Of a stretch of 48,890 nucleotides of DNA, positions 40,838-48,890 are shown piece by piece. The DNA comes from Planctomycetota bacterium (GTDB taxonomy: Bacteria > Planctomycetota > Planctomycetia > Gemmatales > Gemmataceae): assembly GCA_016191165.1 (NCBI GenBank), contig JACPPF010000009.1:1-48890 (forward strand), given 5' to 3'. The notes beneath the pieces were generated by a model that ran no database searches, was not told the origin of the DNA, and was given only the letters and a program-made list of their open reading frames with translations. The translations under genes were made by a program, and so were the position numbers. Numbering within the stretch: the first letter of the stretch is position 1; each line of letters opens with the position of its first letter.

Positions 40838-40925
40838 CGTTGGCAGTCAAATGTAAGCGGAAATAGCGTGGATTCTGCCCGAAGTTGTTCTTGGTCTGGC
40901 AAGGTTTCAGCGCGGAGGCCCATCT

Positions 40926-41783
40926 ATGGCGGACAAAAAACCTGAGCCGATCCGATTCCGATGCCAATGCGGCAAACAGCTTTCGGCATGGCCCAACCAA
41001 ATTGGAATGCTTGTCCAATGCGCGTCGTGCGACAAAAAATCCCGGATACCCGAAAAATCCAAACAACCGATTGATCGCCCAGGCCTGATTCAAACGATCT
41101 TGAGCTCGACGTGTTTGTCATTTGCCGTGGCAAGTTCATTGGTTGGAATAGCTGCGTTAGTCGCCGTTATTAGCGTCTTTGTGTCAAGTCGCCCCCGGCA
41201 CGTCCCCAAAACCGAAGATCCAAAAGTGACGCACGCGCTCAAGAAGGGCCCTGCGATCAAGGAATCTCCGGTGGTTGGTAACGATGGCGGGGATAGCTCG
41301 CAAGTTATCGAGAAACAGTGGATTGACGACAAAGGGCTGAAACACCGCGCATTTGGTAAGATCCGGAACGGGGAAAAACACGGGGTTTGGCTATGCCAAG
41401 GTTGTGAAGTCCAAGGGGATTTGCTTGGCAATAAGCGTGTAGGTCCTCCATCATGGAACCGATTCTCATACACTTCTGTCGATTTTTGGGAAGGTAGAGA
41501 GGAGGGCAGAACTATATTGTGGAATGGGAAGGACGTAAAAGCGATTTACCAGGTCGTCGACGGAAAACCACACGGCGTAATGTGGATTCTTCCACGCGCA
41601 GAAGCACCAAACGGTTTGATTTCCTTTTTCAAGAACGGAGTTAGTGAAGGGCGACGCCTTGATGGCTCTGTGCTGTCTGCTCAACAAAAAAAGGTGTTTG
41701 ACATGGCGATTAAACAGCACAGAGATATTTTGGAACAAAACATGACTATCGCTCCAAAGTTTCGTGAATGGTTAGATTTTTAG
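40926..41783 (+). CDS. Zinc-ribbon membrane protein with MORN-like repeats
   Basis: This 285-residue protein has an N-terminal zinc ribbon (FRCQCGKQLSAWPNQIGMLV and QCASCDKK, two CxC/CxxC pairs), one membrane segment (residues about 56-88) and a C-terminal part with MORN-like sequence (GKIRNGEKHGVWLCQG; VVDGKPHGVMWILP; FFKNGVSEGRRLDG). Such N-terminal ribbons before a membrane helix are common in planctomycete proteins. The function is unknown. Base composition resembles that of the channel gene before it. Confidence 0.65.
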   Translation: MADKKPEPIRFRCQCGKQLSAWPNQIGMLVQCASCDKKSRIPEKSKQPIDRPGLIQTILSSTCLSFAVASSLVGIAALVAVISVFVSSRPRHVPKTEDPKVTHALKKGPAIKESPVVGNDGGDSSQVIEKQWIDDKGLKHRAFGKIRNGEKHGVWLCQGCEVQGDLLGNKRVGPPSWNRFSYTSVDFWEGREEGRTILWNGKDVKAIYQVVDGKPHGVMWILPRAEAPNGLISFFKNGVSEGRRLDGSVLSAQQKKVFDMAIKQHRDILEQNMTIAPKFREWLDF

Positions 41784-41901
41784 ATACTCCTCGCTGATCC
41801 CGACGTCAGATTTCGCAAGAAGCTGGACAAAATGGCAAAAAACCAAGCGTTTTTACATTCGAACTCTAAAGGTTTCCCAAATGACTTTTGAGAGAACAAC
41901 C

Positions 41902-43293
<1,392 letters not shown>

Positions 43294-43296
43294 GGT

Positions 43297-43322
43297 GTTT
43301 AGCCGCTCGACGTTGGCGAGCG
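43297..43322. repeat. Palindromic repeat GTTTAGCCGCTCG family
   Basis: GTTTAGCC then CGCTCG-ACGTTGG-CGAGCG. The same family is at 48317-48342 and, inverted, at 48392-48417. It lies in the 38 bp between the DUF1501 gene and the Uma2 gene, and its 3' edge supplies the GAGG ribosome-binding site of the latter. Confidence 0.75.
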
Positions 43323-43331
43323 AGGTGCTAA

Positions 43332-43946
43332 ATGATGGGCCTGCCGAAGACCATAATGACGGAAAACGAATACCTCGCCTTCGAGCGCGCGGCCGAGGAA
43401 CGGCATATTTACGTCGATGGCGAGATCTTCGCCATGGCCGGTGAATCGGGTGAGCACGCCGACATCATCACCAACACCGTTCAATCGCTTGCCAATCAGT
43501 TGGATGACGGGCCTTGCCGTGTGCGGACCGGAAATTCCCGGGTGCGTAGCGGCCCACTGCCGAAGTCGCCACGCCGTCCGCGCGGGCTGTATTCCTATCC
43601 GGACATATTCGTAATTTGCGAAGAGCCGAAATATCTCGACGAATATCGGGACGTGGTTCTCAATCCAAAAGTCATTGTCGAAATCCTGTCGGAATCGACG
43701 GAGGCTTTCGATCGCGGCGGCAAATTCACGCGCTACCAGGATTACAACCCGACGCTTTCCGATTACATCCTCGTCAGCCAGGACCGGCCGCGGATCGAAC
43801 ATTACCATCGCGAGAAGGACGGCTCATGGAAGTACACCCGAGTGGATGGGCTGAAGGCCGTGCTCAAAATCGATTCGATCAAGTGCAAGCTGAAGGCGGC
43901 GGACGTTTACAAGCGCATCAACTTCAAGGCTGACCCGGACAAGTGA
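43332..43946 (+). CDS. Uma2-family PD-(D/E)XK endonuclease-like protein
   Basis: This 204-residue protein has the Uma2 pattern: MTENEYLAFERAAEERHIYV, the YVDGEIFAMAGESGEHADII start, the catalytic D in YPDIFVI, and VIVEILSESTEAFDRGGKFTRYQ (quoted in part) with its E. The C-terminus ADVYKRINF is typical. These proteins are very numerous in planctomycetes and cyanobacteria and are classed with PD-(D/E)XK nucleases; the biological role is not known. An insertion rich in P and R (SGPLPKSPRRPRG) sits just before the catalytic D. Confidence 0.87.
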   Translation: MMGLPKTIMTENEYLAFERAAEERHIYVDGEIFAMAGESGEHADIITNTVQSLANQLDDGPCRVRTGNSRVRSGPLPKSPRRPRGLYSYPDIFVICEEPKYLDEYRDVVLNPKVIVEILSESTEAFDRGGKFTRYQDYNPTLSDYILVSQDRPRIEHYHREKDGSWKYTRVDGLKAVLKIDSIKCKLKAADVYKRINFKADPDK

Positions 43947-43968
43947 GCTTGTCGTTGTCCCCAAAAAG

Positions 43969-44004
43969 AACAAGGCCGGCGATCGTGTGATCGTCGGCCT
44001 TGTT
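43969..44004. terminator. Bidirectional rho-independent terminator
   Basis: Arms AACAAGGCCGGCGATC (43969-43984) and GATCGTCGGCCTTGTT (43989-44004) pair with one mismatch around GTGT, with A-rich sequence on the left and TTT on the right. It lies between the convergent Uma2 and subtilase genes. Confidence 0.88.
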
Positions 44005-44030
44005 TCGCGCTGGACTGGCAGAAAAACCGT

Positions 44031-45998
44031 TTATCTTGCAGCCGGCATTTTTTTTCGTTCCTCTTCGTCAAGGCCATTCCGTGACCGCTCGATGAATGCG
44101 CCGTTCACCACGAAAAGGGCGGCGGCGGCAAGGGCGGTGTAACGGCTCACGGATTTCGCGTCATCCAGGTTCAACGTCGGCGCCAGCGATTTTTCGCCCA
44201 ACGTGGACGAGCGAGGCATGGCCGGAGAAACCGGCAGCCTTCCCGAGGGGGCCCCATGCCGCGCCCTGTCGGCCCGGCCGCTGGCAACATCCTGTCCCAC
44301 CCCGGAAAACGCAAGGCGACAATCGGGGATCAGAGGCAAGACTGGTGCGGTGGACCGAGCCGCCGTCTTGTTGGTTTCGCCATCCGCACGATCCGGTATC
44401 GACGCCTCGGACAAGTCGGCCTGATGAACCGAGGCGCTGACGCGAAGCCAGGTCAAGGAGATAGCCCTGGCCGGCGCGAGTACGCCGAGCGAGGTGTCAC
44501 CCGGGGTGTGCCGGGGGAAAAAGAACGGAGTCACAACGGGCGGCCCATCCGCAAAGACCGGCATGGCAAAGAAGCTCAGGTTCCCCGTGTTGCCGTTGGA
44601 AAGACCCAAGTCGCCCGAAGACACCAACTCCGTGGCCAGGGTTTGGCCATCCGCCCTGCCAGATCCGTTGCTCTTGCCTTTGCCTGGCTTGCCGCCGCCG
44701 CCGCCACCGCCGCCACCCCCGCCATCAGGAGGCGGAGTTCCGGGCAAGGTCAGGGCGGCGTAGAGGTCCAATCGGCCGCGGGACGCCGTCTGCGACATGG
44801 AAACGACTGATCGGTCAACATTCCAAAGGATTTTTTCCTTGGCGGCGCTGGTGCTCAGGCCCGAATTATTGGCAAAGAGCAACGCCGCGGCGCCGGTAAC
44901 GTGCGGCGTCGCCATCGATGTGCCGCTGCCTAAACCATATCCCCCAGGGATTGTGCTCAGGACATTCTGCCCGGGAGCGCCGAGGTCGACGGTAGTGGGC
45001 CCATAGGCAGACCACGACGGCTTGCCGTCCGTTGACGTGGTCGCCGCGACGGAGATGATATTGGGTAGATCATAACTGGCCGGGAATGTGCGAGATTTAC
45101 TGGTGTCGTTATTGACGCCGTTATTGCCGGCCGCGGCCACGAAAAGGACCTGGGGAGAATTCTTGATGGCCTGATAGAGGTAGGAGTAGCGCGTCCCGCC
45201 GAAAGTTTCTCTTGGGTCGGAGAACCCCCAGCTGTTATTCGAGGCTCTGGCGTTGTTGTTGGCAGCATAGGTGATGGCGGCTGCTGCGTTGACGAGGTTG
45301 CCGCCGCCGGAGCTGTCAAGGATTTTCAGGGCCATGATCTGGACCTGCCAGTTGACGCCGGCAATGCCGGTGGCGTTATTACCGACGGCGCCGATCGTTC
45401 CCGCGGTGTGCGTGCCGTGGCCGTTGTCATCGAAAGGATTGTTGTTGTTGGCGACGAAGTTCCAGCCGACGAGGTCATCCTGGTAGCCATTGCCGTCACT
45501 GTCGCTGCCGGTCGTCCAGCCGGCGAGGATGTCTCGGGCGTCAATACGGCCATCGGTGTTGGAATCCGCGATGGTGGAGGCGTCCCATTGGCCCTGCATC
45601 GCAATGCTATTGAGATCCCAGAACGTGATCGTGGCGGTGGCATCCCGGCCCAGAAGGCCGTTGATGGCCGTGCGATTGGCCGTCGGTATTTCTCCCTGGT
45701 TGATCCAAACGTTCAAGTAAAGGTCTGGATGGGTGTAATCGATGCCGCTGTCGATATCGGCTACCACCACGCTCGAACTGCCGGTGGTGACGTCCCAGGC
45801 CGCGGGGGCATTGATCTTGGTCATGTCCCATTGTTCGCCAAACCGTGAATCGTCGGGAGTTGCCAAGAGATGGATCTCGGCGGTCGCCGAAGGGACACAG
45901 CGGTCCTCCAAAACATCAAAGGACAAACGCAGCTTGCGTGGTTTGCGATCGGTTGCCATGCCTCGGAAAATTGGTGAGGGAGATTTTTTCAACCACAT
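44031..45998 (-). CDS. Secreted subtilisin-like (S8) serine protease
   Basis: This 655-residue protein has the S8 catalytic triad: Asp in VADIDSGIDYTHPD, His in DNGHGTHTAGT and Ser in GSGTSMATPH. AAAGGAG lies nine bases before the ATG at 45998. The N-terminus carries the planctomycete exported-protein motif LSFDVLEDRCVPSA in place of a normal signal. Between Asp and His is an extra ~90 residues with two calcium-loop-like stretches, DSNTDGRIDARD (dockerin-like) and DSDGNGYQDD. After the protease come a poly-glycine linker (residues about 430-445), a low-complexity region and a final hydrophobic segment (YTALAAAALFVVNGAF) followed by basic residues, which probably anchors it. It would degrade extracellular protein. 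Confidence 0.92.
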   Translation of the reverse strand: MWLKKSPSPIFRGMATDRKPRKLRLSFDVLEDRCVPSATAEIHLLATPDDSRFGEQWDMTKINAPAAWDVTTGSSSVVVADIDSGIDYTHPDLYLNVWINQGEIPTANRTAINGLLGRDATATITFWDLNSIAMQGQWDASTIADSNTDGRIDARDILAGWTTGSDSDGNGYQDDLVGWNFVANNNNPFDDNGHGTHTAGTIGAVGNNATGIAGVNWQVQIMALKILDSSGGGNLVNAAAAITYAANNNARASNNSWGFSDPRETFGGTRYSYLYQAIKNSPQVLFVAAAGNNGVNNDTSKSRTFPASYDLPNIISVAATTSTDGKPSWSAYGPTTVDLGAPGQNVLSTIPGGYGLGSGTSMATPHVTGAAALLFANNSGLSTSAAKEKILWNVDRSVVSMSQTASRGRLDLYAALTLPGTPPPDGGGGGGGGGGGKPGKGKSNGSGRADGQTLATELVSSGDLGLSNGNTGNLSFFAMPVFADGPPVVTPFFFPRHTPGDTSLGVLAPARAISLTWLRVSASVHQADLSEASIPDRADGETNKTAARSTAPVLPLIPDCRLAFSGVGQDVASGRADRARHGAPSGRLPVSPAMPRSSTLGEKSLAPTLNLDDAKSVSRYTALAAAALFVVNGAFIERSRNGLDEEERKKMPAAR

Positions 45999-46233
45999 GA
46001 ACCCGCACTCCTTTTAGAAGGACCAACCCGTAGGGGTTGGCCAACCTCAGTTTCCCTTTGGGCAAACCACGCGCAACACACGCCCCGGGAAAAATCGCTC
46101 TGAAAGGGTCAAACAAGAGTAGAGCGTCTGCCGAAATGAGTGTCAAGGCAATTCGACGCGGATTTTCCGCGCCCGACCGGTTTCGCGCACCCCTCCGGCA
46201 GCCGGCGGGCATACCGGGATGGAATTCCCGGTC
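45999..46233. other. Intergenic region upstream of the subtilase gene
   Basis: It holds a short palindrome, CCAACCC-GTAG-GGGTTGG, at 46023-46040, which may be another member of the repeat families. Otherwise nothing is recognised. It must contain the subtilase promoter. Confidence 0.5.
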
Positions 46234-48303
46234 TCACTCGGATTCCACGGCGCAGACACCGTAGACCAAAAACGCCGGCGTCGTGAAAACAACCGTGTTC
46301 CCGATCCTCCGAAACGGCAGCCGGGTCTCACCGTTCGCGTCAGGCGAAAGAAAACGAATCTGCCGAATCCTGGTATCGGCCGGAACGCGCAAGCGGACCT
46401 CGACCGGCTTCGCCATGATTGGCGCTTCCCGTTCTGAAACTGATTTGCCTGCCGCCTTCTCCTTGTGGTTGTAGTTGACCAGGTGCAGGATGGTGCGTTT
46501 CTTCGCCTCCTGGCGATAGGCCTGGACTTCGACATGCCAGGGTGCGATGGCGTAACTCGCTTTCCCAAGCTCGTCGAGACGATTGATCACGGCTTCTGGT
46601 TTGACGCGCACATTCGCAAGTCGAACCGTAGGCAGGTTCACGTCTCTGGAATCATGCCGCGCATGGGCAGACTTCGCACCCGGGCGGCGCCGGTCTTCTG
46701 TACTGACGGGCGTCCAGATCAGCTTTCCCCCGCGCTTTGAAAATGCGCGAAGGGCGGCCAGTTCGTCGTCGCCAAGGTACTCGGGCGCCGCGACGATCAG
46801 CGCGTCGTAGCGGCTCAACGGAGTTTGTGCGAGCAGGTCATCGGGAATCATGTCAAATAACCGATGCGCGCGAATCAGCGCTCGGCCGCACGCCTCGACA
46901 TACTCGAGCGCCGACGCATCCCCCGCATGAATGGCGCGGCGCGGGAAGAGGAGACCGACCTCGGCGTGCGGTTTCGCGTGTGCATACCAATCGGCGTGGG
47001 CGCGCAAGAAACGAACATAACGCAGCACCACGGCGCGGTCCTCCTCATGCTGCCACGGCGTCGCGATCGCGTTGGTCGCATACCCCAGCGCCGCGGCCTC
47101 GGCCATCATCACACGCGGGCGGTAAAAGTCGTACTTGTTGATGACGTAAGGCTTGCCGCGCGCCCTGGCGCGAAGGTACAGGCCGTACAGCGTCGTATCG
47201 CCGGCATACGACTTTTCGAGTATCGTGTTTTGCGTGGTTCCCCAGTTGCAATACCAAAGCAGATCTTCGCCCCGGGCCCAAAGGTTCGCGGGCACGCCCC
47301 AGCGCTCGTCAGCGAAGGCATGGGCGAAATTAGTTCGCGTTGAGGTCGGCAAGTGCCCGCGATCCAGATGCAATTCATCGAAATAGGCCATGTGGTTCCA
47401 CTGGGCCACGAACAGATCCTTCTTCAGCCCGCGGCCATGCTTGATATAAACCTCCTCGAAGAACTCGCGCACGCGTTCCTTGGCGAAGCGCAGTTTCTCC
47501 AGGTGCAATCCGTCCGGGACGGTCTCGTGAACGCGATAGGTCCCGGCCACACAGGTGAAACGATGCGTCTTGAGATTGGCGATGCCGAGGCGAATCCTGA
47601 GTTGATCGGCGTTAAAGCGCTGCGCCAGCGATTCGCGCAAGCGCTCCTGGCAAAGAGGGCAGTCGCAATGCTCGAAGAAGTTGCGGTTGGTCATGAAGCC
47701 GTCGATGCCGTGGTCGATGGCGGCCTTCACCATGCGCTTTTGCACTTCGACCCAGTGCGGATTGTTGAAGCAGCCGAGGATGGCCCTGGTATTGACCCGG
47801 CAACCGCACAGGGCGGTCTTGTCGTCCTTGAGTTTTTCCGGCAATACGGAATGGGCGAGCAATTGACGAACGGATTTCGCCGGGCGCGGGCCAAGAAGTT
47901 TTTCGTTCCATTGTTTTCCGTAGAAGCCGAACCAGCCGGTTTGGTCTTCAAGCTCCTTGGGTTGATCGCTGAGTACAAACAACTCCATCTGCCCGATCAG
48001 GCGGATGTTTTTCTTGTGCAAACGATTGGCGACGGCCTGCCATTTCGCCAGATGGGCGGCCACGTCGAGCGGCGCCCGCTTTGATTTCGCCGGCGGCGAC
48101 GCGAGGGAATAGAGCCGCTGATCAAATACCCCCATGATGAGAATGTCTGGTTGGGCTTCCTCCACGAACCGCAGATATTCCTCGGTCGGCAACTCGTGGC
48201 TCATGTTGCCATGCAGCATGAAACGCACCGGCCGGGCGGCGTCTTGACCATGCACGATCGTCGGCAATAGGACGGCAAGGACAAACGATAATGCAAATCG
48301 CAT
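46234..48303 (-). CDS. Second large secreted glycosidase-like protein
   Basis: This 689-residue protein has a signal peptide (MRFALSFVLAVLLPTIVHG) and then a TIM-barrel-like part with HGNMSHELPTEEYLRFVEEA, QPDILIMGVFD and IRLIGQMELFV. DHGIDGFMTNRNFFEHCDCP and CGCRVNTR follow; the CDCPLC cysteine cluster suggests bound metal or structural disulfides. Residues about 455-590 (VGLLFPRRAIHAGDAS; RYDALIVAAPEYLGDDELAA; FSKRGGKLIW) form a glutamine-amidotransferase-like domain, and a beta domain closes the protein. The overall order resembles the gene at 2235-5246 although the sequences are not close. A polysaccharide-active enzyme is the best guess. An ATG at 48315 is in frame, but 48303 fits the signal. 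Confidence 0.62.
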   Translation of the reverse strand: MRFALSFVLAVLLPTIVHGQDAARPVRFMLHGNMSHELPTEEYLRFVEEAQPDILIMGVFDQRLYSLASPPAKSKRAPLDVAAHLAKWQAVANRLHKKNIRLIGQMELFVLSDQPKELEDQTGWFGFYGKQWNEKLLGPRPAKSVRQLLAHSVLPEKLKDDKTALCGCRVNTRAILGCFNNPHWVEVQKRMVKAAIDHGIDGFMTNRNFFEHCDCPLCQERLRESLAQRFNADQLRIRLGIANLKTHRFTCVAGTYRVHETVPDGLHLEKLRFAKERVREFFEEVYIKHGRGLKKDLFVAQWNHMAYFDELHLDRGHLPTSTRTNFAHAFADERWGVPANLWARGEDLLWYCNWGTTQNTILEKSYAGDTTLYGLYLRARARGKPYVINKYDFYRPRVMMAEAAALGYATNAIATPWQHEEDRAVVLRYVRFLRAHADWYAHAKPHAEVGLLFPRRAIHAGDASALEYVEACGRALIRAHRLFDMIPDDLLAQTPLSRYDALIVAAPEYLGDDELAALRAFSKRGGKLIWTPVSTEDRRRPGAKSAHARHDSRDVNLPTVRLANVRVKPEAVINRLDELGKASYAIAPWHVEVQAYRQEAKKRTILHLVNYNHKEKAAGKSVSEREAPIMAKPVEVRLRVPADTRIRQIRFLSPDANGETRLPFRRIGNTVVFTTPAFLVYGVCAVESE

Positions 48304-48316
48304 GACGCATTCCACC

Positions 48317-48417
48317 GTTTAGCCGCTCGCCTTTGGCGAGCGCGAGGAAACTTTGCGCATATAATACAAATTATCAATTTCGCCGGGTTCACGCACGCCA
48401 AAGGCGTGCGGCTAAAC
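48317..48417. repeat. Facing palindromic repeats between divergent genes
   Basis: GTTTAGCCGCTCGCC... at 48317-48342 is mirrored by ...GGCGTGCGGCTAAAC at 48392-48417, each itself a hairpin (CTCGCC-TTT-GGCGAG; CACGCC-AAA-GGCGTG). The 49 bp between them are A/T-rich, with TATAAT at 48360-48365. The two divergent genes must take their promoters from this region. Confidence 0.8.
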
Positions 48418-48426
48418 GTGTGGTCC

Positions 48427-48890
48427 ATGAATCAAATCCTCATTATGGCGGTCATCCTGGTCACGGCGAGCGCGCAGGCGCCGCGCAACTATCCCTACGC
48501 CGAATTGGAGGGCGTGGCCGACGAATTCAATTTCACGCGCAACTGGCGCGCCTATTACTGGCGGCAGGACTGCACGCTCCTGGTGCGCGACGACGCCGGC
48601 AGGACGCATCGCATCATCAGCCGCGAGCCGACGCCGTGGGCCGGGCATCGCCTCGGTACGACCTACACCGGCCTCAAGATCGATTGGAAAGCGAAGCCGC
48701 GTGTTCAGATCATCGGCGTACGCGCCATCGATCGGCAACCTCAGGAATATTGGCTGTTCCGTTTTAAGGTGCAAATCCGTGGCGCCCAGGGTGTTTTCAT
48801 GGTCTGGATGGTCCATACATTAATCGCAGCTGAGCGGCCGGCAAGGAGTCGGTCGCGCCTTCATCTTTGCCAGGGACGGCCATGGCCAAC
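48427..48890 (+). CDS. Partial gene at the window edge, unknown secreted protein
   Basis: An open frame from the ATG at 48427 runs to the end of the window without a stop. It starts with a short signal-like sequence (MNQILIMAVILVTASAQAPR) and continues YPYAELEGVADEFNFTRNWRAYYWRQDCTLL (quoted in part) and EPTPWAGHRLGTTYTGLKID. The family is not recognised. The part after about 48800 looks less protein-like in this frame, while the +1 frame gives GVGRAFIFARDGHGQ, so a frameshift near 48830 is possible. Confidence 0.5.
   Translation, partial: MNQILIMAVILVTASAQAPRNYPYAELEGVADEFNFTRNWRAYYWRQDCTLLVRDDAGRTHRIISREPTPWAGHRLGTTYTGLKIDWKAKPRVQIIGVRAIDRQPQEYWLFRFKVQIRGAQGVFMVWMVHTLIAAERPARSRSRLHLCQGRPWP

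Overview
The window looks like part of a large, GC-rich planctomycete chromosome, most likely of the Gemmataceae type. Four things point that way: a cytochrome-c/DUF1549/DUF1553 protein with a DUF1501 partner, secreted Gfo/Idh/MocA and glycosidase-like proteins, an extracellular subtilase with an N-terminal 'VLEDR' motif, and many families of short palindromic repeats between genes. This assignment is an inference from gene content. No rRNA or tRNA gene was found.

Layout. 1-7.3 kb: a TPR lipoprotein, a GNAT acetyltransferase, a small unknown protein, a 1,003-residue secreted glycosidase-like protein, then a REP/BIME array with its own REP-associated tyrosine transposase (RAYT) and two broken copies of the preceding gene's 3' end. 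6.5-12.5 kb (minus strand): a lipoprotein, a lidless Hsp70 and two TolC-family proteins. 12.7-23.3 kb: a type VI secretion (T6SS) locus with tssA, tssC, two hcp genes, tssE, tssF and tssG, interleaved with a cysteine-cluster protein, a methyltransferase and a candidate amidase effector on the opposite strand. tssB, tssH, tssJ-M, vgrG and paar are not in the window. 23.6-26.5 kb: a ThiF/MoeB-like E1 enzyme, a secreted oxidoreductase and a DUF4160/DUF2442 pair. 26.5-31.2 kb (minus): B12-dependent ribonucleotide reductase with a 364-residue LAGLIDADG intein placed directly before the catalytic cysteine. 31.9-33.5 kb: an ABC-2 polysaccharide-type exporter pair.

33.7-43.3 kb: the DUF1549/DUF1553 gene and its usual DUF1501 partner are separated by about 5.5 kb. 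This island holds a toxin/immunity-like pair, a 78-residue protein, then consecutive two-gene toxin-antitoxin-like cassettes (MNT/HEPN, DUF433/PIN-like, BrnT-like/HTH, and DUF433/broken PIN-like). Each cassette is preceded by a copy of one short repeat derived from the 3' end of the 78-residue gene. Two of the toxin genes carry in-frame stops. An A/T-richer piece with a potassium-channel-like protein and a zinc-ribbon/MORN-like membrane protein closes the island. 43.3-48.9 kb: a Uma2 nuclease, a bidirectional terminator, the subtilase, a second large secreted glycosidase-like protein and the start of a gene cut by the window edge.

The two most interesting items are the repeat-delimited toxin-antitoxin array with its decaying toxins, and the RAYT/REP system, in which REP elements supply a stop codon, form a tandem array against the transposase start and are read through at the transposase's own C-terminus.
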